The notes below the pieces were generated by a model that did no database searches, was not told the origin of the DNA, and saw only the letters and a program-made list of their open reading frames with translations. DNA of 64,000 nt from Flavobacterium sp. Root901 (GTDB lineage Bacteria; Bacteroidota; Bacteroidia; Flavobacteriales; Flavobacteriaceae): positions 700,338 to 764,337 of the forward strand of contig NZ_LMJB01000006.1 of the NCBI RefSeq assembly GCF_001429765.1, read 5' to 3'. Positions 1 to 9,364 of the stretch are shown piece by piece (position 1 is the first letter of the stretch; every line of letters begins with the position of its first letter). Made by a program: the position numbers and the translations under genes.

Positions 1-152
1 TTAAAAAGTATTAAAAATAGTATAAAATTAGGAATAGCGAATGGAAATTTATTCTGAATATTTTTTTTTGTCTTTTTAATGTTTAAGAAAATACTGATGT
101 TAAATATCAATTTTTTAAGTTAAAAACTAAAATCTGTTTATACATAATTACT

Positions 153-160
153 TATATTTG
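153..160 (+). promoter_or_regulatory. Candidate -7 box of the HD-domain gene
   Basis: TATATTTG fits the Bacteroidota -7 consensus TAnnTTTG and lies 23 bases before the GTG start. No clear -33 TTG is seen at the usual distance. Bases 1-152 are AT-rich and show no gene. Confidence 0.4.
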
Positions 161-183
161 TTGACCAAAAAAATAACCAGCTA

Positions 184-1413
184 GTGACTCAAATTAACAA
201 GTTAAAAATATTTAATGACCCTATTTACGGGTTTATCACAATACCGAACGAACTAATCTACGACTTAATTCAACATCCTTACTTTCAACGTTTGCGCCGT
301 ATTTCGCAAATGGGATTATCGTATTTGGTTTATCCGGGGGCCAATCATACGCGTTTTCACCACGCATTGGGCTGTATGCATTTAATGCAGAAGGCAATCG
401 AAACACTTCGTTTTAAAGGTGTTGCAATTTCAAATGATGAAGAATGCGCGCTCTTAATTGCTATTTTATTACATGATATAGGACATGGGCCATTTTCGCA
501 TGCAATGGAAAAAAGCATTGTGGAAGATGTAAATCATGAAGCGATTTCATTGTTATTTATGAATAGGCTGAATGAGGAATTTGATGGGAAATTAAGTTTG
601 GCAATTCAGGTTTTTAAAGGCGAATATCACAGAAAATTCATGCTTCAATTGATTTCAAGTCAATTGGATATGGATAGAATGGACTATTTGAAAAGAGACA
701 GTTTTTATACCGGAGTTGCTGAAGGTAATGTGAATTCTGAACGTTTAATTCAGATGATGAATGTCGAAAATGATGTTTTGGTTATAGAAGAAAAAGGAAT
801 TTATTCTGTCGAAAAGTTTTTGCTTTCAAGAAGATTAATGTACTGGCAGGCCTATTTGCATAAAACAAGTTTAGTGGCCGAATTAATTTTAATGAAAGTA
901 TTAAAACGTGCTAAAGAATTGACATTAAAAGGAATTAAACTGCCTTGCAGTGAGCCGCTTATGTATTTTATGCAAAATAAAATTACACTGGAAGATTTTG
1001 ATGCCGAAAAGCTGGATTTGTTTTCTCAGTTGGATGATTTTGATATCATCAGTGCTTTAAAAGCATGGCAGAGAAATAATGATTTTATACTTTCTACTTT
1101 AAGTAAAATGATCATTAACAGAGATTTATTGAAAATAAAGCTTAGTGCAGACAAAATTCCGATGGAAGAATCTCAATCTTTAAAAGAAGAATTTGCTGAA
1201 GCACATCATATATCGGCAGTAGATGCAGGTTATTTTATTTTTAGAGGGAAAATTAAGAATCAGGCATACAGTAAAGAAGCGGAACCAATACGAATTTTGA
1301 AAAAAGATAAAACAATTGAAGACGTTGTTGAAGCTTCTGACCAGTTGAATTTGAAATCGTTATCTAAATTGGTGACAAAATATTATATCTGTTTTCCAAA
1401 ACAACTTATCTAA
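184..1413 (+). CDS. HD-domain phosphohydrolase (dGTPase-like)
   Basis: 409-aa cytoplasmic protein of the HD metal-dependent phosphohydrolase superfamily, in the branch related to dNTP triphosphohydrolases. The N-terminus (FNDPIYGFI, residues 10-18) is typical of this branch. Metal ligands are visible as His59/His60 in TRFHHALG, the HD pair at residues 97-98 within HDIGHGPFSH, and a later Asp-rich segment (Asp162, Asp164, Asp167). The start is a GTG at 184, chosen because the conserved N-terminus begins a few residues after it and no in-frame ATG fits better. The gene is 39 bases upstream of lpxD, which has its own promoter-like box. Substrate (dNTP, other nucleotide or nucleic acid) is not known. 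Family assignment is firm, the precise function is not. Confidence 0.85.
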   Translation: MTQINKLKIFNDPIYGFITIPNELIYDLIQHPYFQRLRRISQMGLSYLVYPGANHTRFHHALGCMHLMQKAIETLRFKGVAISNDEECALLIAILLHDIGHGPFSHAMEKSIVEDVNHEAISLLFMNRLNEEFDGKLSLAIQVFKGEYHRKFMLQLISSQLDMDRMDYLKRDSFYTGVAEGNVNSERLIQMMNVENDVLVIEEKGIYSVEKFLLSRRLMYWQAYLHKTSLVAELILMKVLKRAKELTLKGIKLPCSEPLMYFMQNKITLEDFDAEKLDLFSQLDDFDIISALKAWQRNNDFILSTLSKMIINRDLLKIKLSADKIPMEESQSLKEEFAEAHHISAVDAGYFIFRGKIKNQAYSKEAEPIRILKKDKTIEDVVEASDQLNLKSLSKLVTKYYICFPKQLI

Positions 1414-1439
1414 AATTAACATTTAAAATCTATTTTTTA

Positions 1440-1447
1440 TATTTTTG
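1440..1447 (+). promoter_or_regulatory. Candidate -7 box for the lpx operon
   Basis: TATTTTTG fits TAnnTTTG and lies only 5 bases before the lpxD ATG, so an mRNA from it would be almost leaderless. No good -33 TTG is visible, so this is tentative. Confidence 0.3.
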
Positions 1448-1452
1448 TCGCG

Positions 1453-2496
1453 ATGAAATTTACAGCAGAACAAATAGCAGGAATTTTAGAAGGAGAAGTT
1501 GTTGGAAATCCCAATGCAGAAGTTTCTCGACTTTCTAAAATAGAAGAAGGTGAGGAAGGATCTCTTACTTTTTTGGCTAATCCGAAATATATCAACTATA
1601 TATATACTACAAGAGCGACGGTTACAATTGTTAACGACAGCTTTGTACCTGAACAGGAAATTACTACTACATTAATAAAGGTTGAAGATGCTTATGCTTC
1701 TTTTTCTAAACTATTGCATTTTTACAATCAGGTAAAATTGAATAAAAATGGAATCGAACCGCAGTCTTTTATGTTTGAAGGAACTAAATATGGAGAAAAT
1801 CTGTATTTAGGGAGCTTTAGTTATATAGGACAAAATGTGGTTTTAGGAAACAATGTAAAAATTTACCCAAACAGTTTTATTGGCGATAATGTTGTGATTG
1901 GCGATAATGTATTTATTTTTGCCGGTGCAAAAATCTATTCAGAAACCATAATTGGAAACAATTGTACGATTCATTCCGGTACTATTATAGGTGCAGATGG
2001 TTTTGGTTTTGTACCAAATGAAGAAGGAGTATACAGTAAAGTACCTCAAATTGGGAATGTTATCATAGAAGATAATGTAGATATTGGTGCCAATACTACA
2101 ATTGACAGAGCAACACTTGGATCTACTATTATCAGACAAGGAGTTAAATTAGACAATCAAATTCAGATAGCACACAATGTTGAAATTGGTAAAAACACAG
2201 TAATTGCTGCACAAAGTGGTGTTGCCGGTTCTACCAAAATTGGCGAAAATTGTATGATTGGCGGGCAGGTTGGAATCGCAGGGCATTTAATTATAGGAAA
2301 TAATGTCAGACTTCAGGCTCAGTCAGGAGTGGCAAGAAACATTAAAGACGATGAAGTTTTACAAGGCTCACCGTCACTTGGATACAGCGATTTTAATAAA
2401 TCGTATGTTCATTTTAAAAATCTTCCTAAGATTGTTGCTGAAGTTGAAGAAATAAAAAAACAAATAATAAACCCAAAAAATGGAAATAATGGTTAA
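1453..2496 (+). CDS. lpxD: UDP-3-O-(3-hydroxyacyl)glucosamine N-acyltransferase LpxD
   Basis: 347-aa cytoplasmic enzyme that transfers a 3-hydroxyacyl chain from acyl-ACP to the 2-amino group of UDP-3-O-acylglucosamine, the third step of lipid A synthesis. The N-terminal uridine-binding domain (about residues 1-100) is followed by hexapeptide repeats of a left-handed beta helix (about 110-300). His241 in DNQIQIAHN matches the catalytic histidine of the family. Length agrees with LpxD. It overlaps the next gene lpxC-fabZ by 17 bases and is followed by lpxA, the standard Bacteroidota lipid A cluster. A second, shorter LpxD-like protein is encoded at 5568. Confidence 0.95.
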   Translation: MKFTAEQIAGILEGEVVGNPNAEVSRLSKIEEGEEGSLTFLANPKYINYIYTTRATVTIVNDSFVPEQEITTTLIKVEDAYASFSKLLHFYNQVKLNKNGIEPQSFMFEGTKYGENLYLGSFSYIGQNVVLGNNVKIYPNSFIGDNVVIGDNVFIFAGAKIYSETIIGNNCTIHSGTIIGADGFGFVPNEEGVYSKVPQIGNVIIEDNVDIGANTTIDRATLGSTIIRQGVKLDNQIQIAHNVEIGKNTVIAAQSGVAGSTKIGENCMIGGQVGIAGHLIIGNNVRLQAQSGVARNIKDDEVLQGSPSLGYSDFNKSYVHFKNLPKIVAEVEEIKKQIINPKNGNNG

Positions 2497-3877
2497 ACAG
2501 AAGACCATCAAAAATGAAATTTCACTAACAGGAGTTGGATTACACACTGGAAAAGAAGTTACTATGACTTTTAAACCAGCTCCAATTAATAATGGTTTCA
2601 CTTTTGTAAGAGTAGATTTGCAAGGCCAGCCAGTCATTGAGGCTGATGCTAATTACGTTGTTAATACTCAAAGAGGTACAAATCTTGAGAAACTAGGAGT
2701 AAAAATTCAAACTCCTGAACACGTTTTAGCTGCAGTAGTTGGCTGCGATTTGGATAATATTATTATTGAATTGAATGCCTCTGAACTTCCTATTATGGAC
2801 GGTTCATCAAAATATTTTGTTGAAGCAATTGAAAAAGCCGGAATCGAAGAACAAGACGCAAGCCGTAATATTTATGTTGTAAAAGAAGTTATTTCGTTTA
2901 CCGATGAAGCTACAGGAAGCGAAATCCTTGTGATGCCAAGTGATGAATATCAGGTAACTACAATGGTAGATTTTGGTACTAAAGTTTTAGGAACCCAAAA
3001 TGCTACGCTTAAAAGTTTATCCGATTTTAAACAGGAAATTGCAAGTTCAAGAACTTTTAGCTTTTTGCATGAATTAGAATCTTTATTAGAGCACGGCTTA
3101 ATTAAAGGCGGTGACTTAAATAATGCAATTGTATATGTAGACAAAGAAATCTCTGAGTCTACAATGGAAAATTTAAAGAAAGCTTTTGGTAAAGATGAAA
3201 TTTCTGTAAAACCAAACGGCGTTTTAGACAACCTGACTTTACATTATCCAAACGAAGCGGCGAGACATAAATTACTTGATGTTATTGGAGATTTATCTCT
3301 TATTGGAGTTCGTATTCAGGGAAAAATTATTGCAAACAAACCCGGACATTTTGTAAATACGCAGTTTGCTAAAAAACTGGCAAAAATTATCAAAATAGAG
3401 CAAAGAAATCATGTTCCTGTTTACGATTTAAACCAGGAACCTTTGATGGACATTCACAAAATTATGTCTATGCTGCCTCACAGACCTCCATTTTTGTTGA
3501 TTGACAGAATTATTGAAATGTCAGATCGTCACGTAGTTGGTTTGAAAAATGTGACAATGAACGAAAATTTCTTCGTAGGACATTTTCCTGAAGCTCCGGT
3601 AATGCCGGGAGTTTTAATTGTAGAAGCTATGGCTCAGACAGGTGGAATTTTAGTTTTAAGCACAGTTCCGGATCCGGAAAATTACTTAACATATTTCATG
3701 AAAATTGATAATGTTAAATTCAAACATAAAGTATTGCCGGGTGATACATTAATTTTCAAATGCGAGTTGATTTCACCTATCAGAAGAGGAATCTGCCACA
3801 TGCAGGCGAATGCTTACGCAAACGGAAAATTAGTGACTGAGGCAGAATTAATGGCACAAATTGCAAGAAAACAATAA
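2480..3877 (+). CDS. lpxC/fabZ: Bifunctional LpxC-FabZ fusion
   Basis: 465-aa fusion typical of Bacteroidota. Residues 1-310 are LpxC, the zinc UDP-3-O-acyl-N-acetylglucosamine deacetylase that commits the cell to lipid A; zinc-site candidates are His81 (TPEHVLA), His263 and Asp267 (ARHKLLD), with His290 in KPGHF near the active site. Residues 323-465 are FabZ, the hotdog-fold 3-hydroxyacyl-ACP dehydratase, with catalytic His368 (GHFPEAP) and Glu382 ([10 protein letters not shown]). The ATG at 2480 overlaps lpxD by 17 bases. A second ATG three codons on (2489) gives the commoner N-terminus MVKQKTI and may be the true start. Fusing both activities ties lipid A and fatty acid synthesis together. 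Confidence 0.96.
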   Translation: MEIMVKQKTIKNEISLTGVGLHTGKEVTMTFKPAPINNGFTFVRVDLQGQPVIEADANYVVNTQRGTNLEKLGVKIQTPEHVLAAVVGCDLDNIIIELNASELPIMDGSSKYFVEAIEKAGIEEQDASRNIYVVKEVISFTDEATGSEILVMPSDEYQVTTMVDFGTKVLGTQNATLKSLSDFKQEIASSRTFSFLHELESLLEHGLIKGGDLNNAIVYVDKEISESTMENLKKAFGKDEISVKPNGVLDNLTLHYPNEAARHKLLDVIGDLSLIGVRIQGKIIANKPGHFVNTQFAKKLAKIIKIEQRNHVPVYDLNQEPLMDIHKIMSMLPHRPPFLLIDRIIEMSDRHVVGLKNVTMNENFFVGHFPEAPVMPGVLIVEAMAQTGGILVLSTVPDPENYLTYFMKIDNVKFKHKVLPGDTLIFKCELISPIRRGICHMQANAYANGKLVTEAELMAQIARKQ

Positions 3878-3946
3878 TTAATCAAATTTATTGTTTAGGT
3901 TTGTTGCCCTAAAATTAGATTATTTTAATTAAAATATAAAACATAG

Positions 3947-4732
3947 ATGAATCAACCATTAGCATATGTTCATCCTGGCGCTAAAATCGCTAAAAATGTT
4001 GTAATTGAGCCTTTTACAACAATCCACAATAATGTTGTTATTGGTGATGGTACTTGGATTGGTTCAAATGTGACCATTATGGAAGGAGCCCGAATTGGAA
4101 AAAATTGTAATATTTTCCCAGGAGCGGTAATTTCTGCAGTGCCACAGGATTTAAAATTTGGCGGAGAAGATTCTCTTGCTATTATCGGTGATAACTGCAC
4201 CATCAGAGAATGCGTTACTATAAACAGGGGTACAGTAGCATCTGGCCAGACTATTCTTGGAAATAACTGTTTAGTAATGGCTTATGCACATATTGCGCAT
4301 GATTGTGAAATTGGTAACAATGCCATTATTGTAAACGGAGTTGCGTTAGCAGGACATGTGGTTGTGGGTAATCATGCTGTAATTGGAGGTTTGGCAGCTA
4401 TTCATCAGTTTATACATATTGGAGATCACGCTATGATTTCTGGAGGATCTTTGGTAAGAAAAGATGTTCCTCCATATACAAAAGCAGCTAAAGAGCCATT
4501 ATCGTATGTTGGTATTAATTCAGTCGGCTTAAGAAGAAGAGGATTTACTACTGAAAAAATTAGAGAAATTCAGGAAATTTACAGAATTTTATACCAAAAG
4601 AATTATAATACAACCCAGGCTTTAAGCATTATTGAAGCTGAAATGGAAGCGACTCCTGAAAGAGATGAAATTCTTGATTTTATCAGAAACTCATCACGAG
4701 GAATTATGAAAGGCTATTCAGGGAACTATTAA
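3947..4732 (+). CDS. lpxA: Acyl-ACP:UDP-GlcNAc O-acyltransferase LpxA
   Basis: 261-aa cytoplasmic acyltransferase of the first lipid A step, adding a 3-hydroxyacyl chain to UDP-N-acetylglucosamine. Hexapeptide repeats fill residues 1-190, with the AHIAHDCEIG motif (His115, His118) that carries the catalytic base. The helical C-terminal part has the usual GLRRRGFT segment. Length matches the family. It follows lpxC-fabZ by 69 bases. A TAnnTTTG-like box (TAGGTTTG, 3896-3903) in that gap could give extra transcription. Confidence 0.95.
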   Translation: MNQPLAYVHPGAKIAKNVVIEPFTTIHNNVVIGDGTWIGSNVTIMEGARIGKNCNIFPGAVISAVPQDLKFGGEDSLAIIGDNCTIRECVTINRGTVASGQTILGNNCLVMAYAHIAHDCEIGNNAIIVNGVALAGHVVVGNHAVIGGLAAIHQFIHIGDHAMISGGSLVRKDVPPYTKAAKEPLSYVGINSVGLRRRGFTTEKIREIQEIYRILYQKNYNTTQALSIIEAEMEATPERDEILDFIRNSSRGIMKGYSGNY

Positions 4733-4864
4733 TTTTAGAGTTTAGATTTCTGATTTTTAGATCTCTAAACTATTAATTGCATATTAAAACTTATAAAAAA
4801 AATGAAGATTTATTCTTTAGCGGGAATCTAAATCTACATTCTAAAATCTAAAATATAAAAACAA
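4733..4864. repeat. Intergenic repeat of the TCTAAAATCTAAAAT family
   Basis: The gap between lpxA and efp contains inverted and direct copies of TTTAGAT / ATCTAAA and TCTAAAATCTAAAAT. The same motif recurs before hisA (about 33731-33765) and before hisIE (about 35440-35470), so it is a shared intergenic element and not a gene. Confidence 0.55.
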
Positions 4865-5431
4865 ATGGCATCTACATCAGATATTAGAAACGGATTGTGT
4901 ATTAAATTTAATCACGACATCTATAAAATCATTGAATTTCTTCATGTTAAGCCTGGAAAAGGTCCAGCTTTCGTAAGAACTAAATTAAAAAGTTTAACTT
5001 CGGGAAAAGTATTAGATAATACTTTCTCAGCAGGTCATAAGATTGATGTTATTCGAGTTGAAACACATACATTCCAATATTTATATCCAGAAGGTGATGA
5101 ATTTCACTTTATGAATGCTGAAACTTTTGAGCAGATTTCTTTAAACAAAAACATTCTGGATGCTCCGGATTTGTTGAAAGAAGGAACAAACGTAATGGTT
5201 CAGATTAATACTGAAACAGATTTACCTTTATCTGTAGATATGCCGGCATCTGTAATTCTTGAAGTTACTTACGCAGAGCCAGGAGTAAAAGGAAACACAG
5301 CTACAAATGCTACAAAAAATGCAACAGTAGAAACTGGAGCATCTGTAAACGTTCCGTTGTTCATCAACGAAGGTGATAAAATTAAAATTGATACAGCTTC
5401 AGGATCTTACATGGAGCGTGTAAAAGAGTAG
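4865..5431 (+). CDS. efp: Elongation factor P
   Basis: 188-aa translation factor that binds the ribosome between P and E sites and relieves stalling at polyproline. The N-terminal KOW-like domain has the KPGKGPAFVR loop with Lys32 at the position that is modified in other bacteria. An OB domain pair follows, ending in INEGDKIKIDTASGSYMERV. Length is that of standard EF-P. No EF-P modifying enzyme is seen nearby. Repeat-rich spacers flank it on both sides, so it may be its own unit inside the lipid A neighbourhood. Confidence 0.97.
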   Translation: MASTSDIRNGLCIKFNHDIYKIIEFLHVKPGKGPAFVRTKLKSLTSGKVLDNTFSAGHKIDVIRVETHTFQYLYPEGDEFHFMNAETFEQISLNKNILDAPDLLKEGTNVMVQINTETDLPLSVDMPASVILEVTYAEPGVKGNTATNATKNATVETGASVNVPLFINEGDKIKIDTASGSYMERVKE

Positions 5432-5439
5432 ATTATTAA

Positions 5440-5565
5440 TTAAGATAATTTGTCAATGAGTCAATTAGATAAACTTTGAATAGCCATATTTTTGTATATT
5501 CATTTTTCTAACTGACTCATTTCTAATTGACACATTTTCTAATTGACAAATTTTCTAATTAAAAA
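5440..5565. repeat. Intergenic inverted repeat of the TAATTGACA family
   Basis: The gap after efp has AATTTGTCAATGAGTCAATT on the left and repeated TTTCTAATTGACA units on the right that are roughly its reverse complement, so the RNA can fold. The same units recur between hisA and hisF (34495-34599). Confidence 0.5.
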
Positions 5566-5567
5566 AT

Positions 5568-6497
5568 ATGAAATTTCCAAAAGTTCACTCTTTAGAAGAA
5601 ATTGCAAATTTGCTTAACTGCGAATTTATAGGCGACAAAAACTTTGAGGTTTTAGGTATGAACGAAATTCATGTCGTAGAACCCGGTGATATTGTTTTTG
5701 TTGACCATCCAAAATATTATGATAAAGCTTTACAATCTGCAGCAACTATTGTTTTAATTAACAAAAAAGTAGATTGTCCGGAAGGAAAAGCACTTTTAAT
5801 TTCTGATGATCCTTTCAGGGATTTTAATACTTTAACAAAACACTTTAAACCTTTTCAATTTGCTAATGTTGCGATTTCGCCTACAGCGAATATAGGAGAA
5901 GGAACTGTAATTCAGCCCAATACTTTTATTGGCAATCATGTCAAAATTGGAAAAAACTGCTTGATTCATTCAAATGTTTCAATTTATGATCATACAGTAA
6001 TTGGCGATAATGTGATTATTCATGCAGGAACTATTTTAGGTGCAGATGCATTTTATTATAAAAAACGTCCGGAAGGATTTGATCAGTTGATTTCGGGAGG
6101 AAGAGTTGTAATCGAAAATAATGTTGGAATTGGCGCCCTGTGTACCATCGACAAAGGAGTAACAGGCGATACAACAATTGGGGAAGGAACAAAAATTGAC
6201 AATCAGGTGCATGTTGGACATGATTCAGTTATCGGAAAAAAATGCTTAATTGCATCGCAGACCGGTATTGCAGGATGTGTTGTAATTGAAGATGAAGTAA
6301 CAATCTGGGGACAAGTTGGTACAACCAGCGGTATTACAATAGGGGCAAAGGCTGTTATTATGGGACAAACCGGAGTTACAAAATCTGTTGAAGGAGGAAA
6401 ATCATATTTTGGAACTCCAATCGAAGAATCAAGAGAAAAGTTAAAGCAGTTAGCCAATATCAAAAAGATTCCAGAAATTCTAAATAAATTGAAGTAA
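5568..6497 (+). CDS. LpxD-like UDP-3-O-acylglucosamine N-acyltransferase, second copy
   Basis: 309-aa hexapeptide-repeat acyltransferase. It has the LpxD-type N-terminal domain (residues 1-100, with EPGDIVFVDHPKYY) and then left-handed beta-helix repeats. DNQVHVGHD places His218 where lpxD at 1453 has its catalytic His241. It is about 40 residues shorter than that protein, mostly at the C-terminus, where the acyl-ACP-contacting helices of LpxD lie. It lies 136 bases after efp and 1 base before the NTF2-like gene. It may act on another acyl chain or sugar nucleotide, or be a lipid A variant enzyme; the family is sure, the substrate is not. Confidence 0.8.
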   Translation: MKFPKVHSLEEIANLLNCEFIGDKNFEVLGMNEIHVVEPGDIVFVDHPKYYDKALQSAATIVLINKKVDCPEGKALLISDDPFRDFNTLTKHFKPFQFANVAISPTANIGEGTVIQPNTFIGNHVKIGKNCLIHSNVSIYDHTVIGDNVIIHAGTILGADAFYYKKRPEGFDQLISGGRVVIENNVGIGALCTIDKGVTGDTTIGEGTKIDNQVHVGHDSVIGKKCLIASQTGIAGCVVIEDEVTIWGQVGTTSGITIGAKAVIMGQTGVTKSVEGGKSYFGTPIEESREKLKQLANIKKIPEILNKLK

Positions 6498-6498
6498 T

Positions 6499-6861
6499 AT
6501 GTCTATAAAAGAGTTTGTTCAAAAATTTTATAAGTCGGATGCCTTGATTGATAGCGAAGTCCTAAAAACCTATTTGCATCCAGATGTTATCATTGAGTGG
6601 AATAGCAGTAAAGGGCTTATCGAGATGAATTACGATTCGATAATAGAAATGGCGAATGAACTAAGCCGGGCTTATGTACGTTCTAAGGTTCGGATAAGTC
6701 ATATTATTGCTGAAGATGATTTAGTGTCAGTACGTTATTCTCACTATGTAAAAACAATTGAGAATCCGCGTGAAGAAATGCTATTGGCGCATTTTTCTAC
6801 CATTTGGCAAATAAAAGATGATAAACTTTACCGGGGTTATCAAATGAGTCAATTTTCTTAA
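6499..6861 (+). CDS. NTF2-like (SnoaL-type) small protein
   Basis: 120-aa protein with the cone-like alpha+beta pattern of the NTF2 superfamily: an N-terminal helix (VQKFYKSDAL), YLHPDVIIEWNSS, and a C-terminal sheet ending in FSTIWQIKDDKLYRGYQMSQ. The ATG follows the stop of the LpxD-like gene by one base, so the two are surely cotranscribed. No catalytic residues can be assigned; the family includes enzymes, binding proteins and proteins of no known role. Confidence 0.65.
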   Translation: MSIKEFVQKFYKSDALIDSEVLKTYLHPDVIIEWNSSKGLIEMNYDSIIEMANELSRAYVRSKVRISHIIAEDDLVSVRYSHYVKTIENPREEMLLAHFSTIWQIKDDKLYRGYQMSQFS

Positions 6862-6904
6862 TATTTTTTTGACAATAAAAGAGGCAAAATACATTACAAA
6901 ACCT

Positions 6905-6912
6905 TATTTTTG
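6905..6912 (+). promoter_or_regulatory. Candidate -7 box of sucD
   Basis: TATTTTTG fits TAnnTTTG and lies 35 bases before the sucD ATG. No TTG at the usual 17-23 base distance was found. Confidence 0.4.
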
Positions 6913-6947
6913 CAACACAATTTTAAAAACTACATAAAATATATATC

Positions 6948-7820
6948 ATGAGTGTTTTAGTTAATAAAGATTCCAAAATAATTGTTCAGGGATTTACAGG
7001 AAGTGAAGGAACTTTCCACGCTTCTCAAATGATTGAGTACGGTACTAATGTTGTTGGAGGTGTAACTCCAGGAAAAGGTGGTACTAGCCATTTAGATCGT
7101 CCGGTTTTTAACACAGTAAAAGACGCTGTAGATCAGGCTGGTGCAGATACTTCAATCATTTTTGTTCCGCCAGCTTTTGCTGCTGATGCAATTATGGAAG
7201 CTGCTGACGCTGGAATTAAAGTAATTATTGCTATTACAGAAGGAATTCCTGTAGCAGATATGATTAAAGCAAATAATTATGTTAAAGAAAGAAATTCAAG
7301 ATTAATTGGTCCTAACTGTCCAGGTGTAATTACTCCGGGAGAAGCTAAAGTTGGTATTATGCCAGGTTTCGTTTTCAAAAAAGGAACTGTTGGAATTGTT
7401 TCTAAATCAGGAACTTTAACTTACGAAGCTGCTGACCAGGTTGTAAAACAAGGTTTAGGAATTACTACAGCTATTGGTATTGGTGGAGATCCAATTATTG
7501 GAACTACAACTAAAGAAGCTGTTGAATTATTAATGAACGACCCGGAAACTGAAGCTATCATTATGATTGGTGAAATTGGTGGTCAACTTGAAGCTGATGC
7601 TGCAAGATGGGTAAAAGCTGATGGTAACCGTAAACCAGTTATTGGATTTATCGCCGGAGAAACTGCTCCAGCTGGTAGAACAATGGGTCACGCTGGTGCT
7701 ATTGTTGGAGGTTCTGACGATACAGCTGCTGCTAAAAAACAAATCATGAGAGACAACGGAATTCACGTTGTTGATTCGCCAGCTGAAATTGGTAAAAAAG
7801 TAAAAGAAGTACTTGGATAA
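6948..7820 (+). CDS. sucD: Succinyl-CoA synthetase alpha subunit
   Basis: 290-aa subunit of the TCA-cycle enzyme that makes succinate and ATP or GTP from succinyl-CoA. The CoA-binding Rossmann domain is N-terminal ([14 protein letters not shown], about residues 11-24). The ligase domain carries the phospho-histidine His248 in [11 protein letters not shown]. Length matches the family. It stands alone; the beta subunit gene sucC is not in the window. It has its own promoter-like box and a strong terminator, so it is a single-gene unit. Confidence 0.97.
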   Translation: MSVLVNKDSKIIVQGFTGSEGTFHASQMIEYGTNVVGGVTPGKGGTSHLDRPVFNTVKDAVDQAGADTSIIFVPPAFAADAIMEAADAGIKVIIAITEGIPVADMIKANNYVKERNSRLIGPNCPGVITPGEAKVGIMPGFVFKKGTVGIVSKSGTLTYEAADQVVKQGLGITTAIGIGGDPIIGTTTKEAVELLMNDPETEAIIMIGEIGGQLEADAARWVKADGNRKPVIGFIAGETAPAGRTMGHAGAIVGGSDDTAAAKKQIMRDNGIHVVDSPAEIGKKVKEVLG

Positions 7821-7848
7821 TCTCCAAATATTCAAAATAATAAATTCC

Positions 7849-7881
7849 AAAAAAGTCTCAATATTTTGTTGAGACTTTTTT
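7849..7881 (+). terminator. Rho-independent terminator after sucD
   Basis: A perfect 13-bp stem (7849-7861 with 7869-7881) around a 7-base loop, starting with A6 and ending in T6. It would also work in reverse. Confidence 0.85.
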
Positions 7882-7893
7882 CCATTTTAAAAA

Positions 7894-7940
7894 ATACTGA
7901 GGTATAAATAGAAAAACTCAGCATCTTAGAACCTCAGTAT
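7894..7940. repeat. Intergenic inverted repeat ATACTGAGGT/ACCTCAGTAT
   Basis: A 10-bp perfect inverted repeat (7894-7903 and 7931-7940) with further TCAGTATCTTAGA-like units between and after the arms. It sits directly before the next gene. Confidence 0.5.
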
Positions 7941-7962
7941 CTTAGAGGCTTAAAAAAGAAAT

Positions 7963-8391
7963 ATGTACAAAGAATTAGAAAAGTTTATATCAAGTAATAG
8001 TTTTACTTTTACTGTAAACGATAGTTTAGAAGAAGTTTGCAATGCTCCGGAAGGAAGTGCAGGAATTTTTGCAGTTTATGAAATTGACGGAGATTCAAAA
8101 GAATTAATCATGGTTGGTTCTACAGGAACAGTTCAGAATGACGGAACTCTTAAAAGCAAAAACGGAGGTTTATATGATAAAATCGTAAACGGACATCAAT
8201 TTGCAAAAACAGGAAGAAAATATTCATGGCCGGCTCAAATGAAACTTGAGAACATTTCTGTTCTTGAAGTGGTTTGGTATGAAACTTTTAATGCAGATGT
8301 AAAAGCAATTCCAACGGCCGTTGAAGGACAGGTTTTGCAAAATTTCTTAGATGAAAATGCAAAATTACCAAGATGGAATGTAGCTTTTTAA
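7963..8391 (+). CDS. Small protein with GIY-YIG-like pattern
   Basis: 142-aa cytoplasmic protein of no established function. The order GIFAVYE (residues 34-40), LIMVGSTG, LEVVWYET, then VEGQVLQNFLDENAKLPRWN resembles the GIY-YIG endonuclease fold: two strand motifs, then a late Glu followed by a conserved LPxWN tail. The first motif is GIF instead of GIY, and the second is MVGST instead of YVGST. It could be a nuclease-fold protein with a changed active site. It is a single gene with its own terminator. The assignment is from motif reading only. Confidence 0.5.
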   Translation: MYKELEKFISSNSFTFTVNDSLEEVCNAPEGSAGIFAVYEIDGDSKELIMVGSTGTVQNDGTLKSKNGGLYDKIVNGHQFAKTGRKYSWPAQMKLENISVLEVVWYETFNADVKAIPTAVEGQVLQNFLDENAKLPRWNVAF

Positions 8392-8415
8392 AAGCTGTTT
8401 TTAATATAATTGTGT

Positions 8416-8441
8416 AAGCCTTGCTAATTTTAGCGAGGCTT
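8416..8441 (+). terminator. Rho-independent terminator
   Basis: AAGCCTTGCTAA pairs with TTAGCGAGGCTT (one G-T pair), followed by a run of T. It ends the 7963 transcript. Confidence 0.85.
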
Positions 8442-8580
8442 TTTTATAATAATTTGTAATTTGTTTTGGTATTTATAATATTCAATTTTACTTTTGGGGA
8501 GGTATAATCTTGTTAATTAATGAGTATGAGCAAGGTTGTATGTAATTTTAACATTTCATTAAGAACCCAGTAATAGCAAT

Positions 8581-8621
8581 CAAAAGAGACGGTTTTCTAT
8601 ATTAGGAAACCGTCTCTTTTG
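8581..8621. terminator. Orphan terminator-like hairpin in the 8392-8752 gap
   Basis: A 17-bp stem (8581-8597 with 8605-8621, one G-T wobble) around the loop TATATTA. It has A-rich and T-rich flanks, so it looks bidirectional. No coding gene lies between it and the terminator at 8416-8441. It may end a small RNA in 8450-8620, or shield the sigma factor gene at 8753. The rest of the gap shows nothing else. Confidence 0.6.
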
Positions 8622-8752
8622 TGTAAAATAATTGGTTTTAAATATTTGGTTTTATATATTTATCGCACAAAAGTAAATGATAATGTTAAAATAATGTATT
8701 CTGTTCATTAAGCAGCATTGTCTTTTTGTAGAATTATAAGCCCCCAAAAATT

Positions 8753-9364
8753 ATGAAAACCAGAATCCTTCCAATCAGTTCTATTGATGATAATACGCTT
8801 TGGAGTAACTTAAAAATTGGAGATGAAAAATCTTTTTCACTTTTATTCGAAAGATATTACAGCGATCTTGTAAATTATGGAAATTCTCTTTCTCCATATG
8901 CTGAAAAAGTTCAGGATTGTGTTCAGGATGTTTTCACTGATATTTGGGTTTACCGTAATTCATTACAAGAATTTGTAGTTGTAAAAGCTTATTTATTATC
9001 AAGCGTTCGAAAAAGAATTGCAAGATTATATGAAAGAGATCACATTTTCAGAAAAACAGCAAGTACAGACGCTATTGCATTTCTATTGGAGTTTTCTGTT
9101 GAAAATGAGCTTTTAGACGATGATTACGCTGCAAAAGAAAAAGTAGTTTACCTTAACAAATTACTTAATGAACTTCCTCCCAGACAAAAAGAAGCCCTTT
9201 ATCTGCGTTATCACCAAGGTTTGTCTGTAGAGCAAATAGCAGAAATGTTAGACGTCAATTATCAGTCAGCAAGTAACCTGCTTCACCGCGGATTACTTAC
9301 TCTTCGCAAAGAATGGAAAGGGAGTTTTACCTTAATCGCACTACTATTTTCAAGCACTGTTTAA
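8753..9364 (+). CDS. ECF RNA polymerase sigma factor (FecI-like)
   Basis: 203-aa extracytoplasmic-function sigma factor. Region 2 is at about residues 25-95 (SFSLLFERYYSDLVNYG and VQDCVQDVFTDIWV). Region 4 is at about 135-190, with the helix-turn-helix LSVEQIAEMLDVNYQSASNLLHRG. The next gene is a FecR-like anti-sigma factor and the third a SusC protein with an N-terminal STN domain. Together they form the cell-surface signalling relay known from FecIRA and many Bacteroidota transport loci, in which loaded SusC signals through FecR to free the sigma factor. It likely drives the susC operon at 10866. Confidence 0.93.
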   Translation: MKTRILPISSIDDNTLWSNLKIGDEKSFSLLFERYYSDLVNYGNSLSPYAEKVQDCVQDVFTDIWVYRNSLQEFVVVKAYLLSSVRKRIARLYERDHIFRKTASTDAIAFLLEFSVENELLDDDYAAKEKVVYLNKLLNELPPRQKEALYLRYHQGLSVEQIAEMLDVNYQSASNLLHRGLLTLRKEWKGSFTLIALLFSSTV

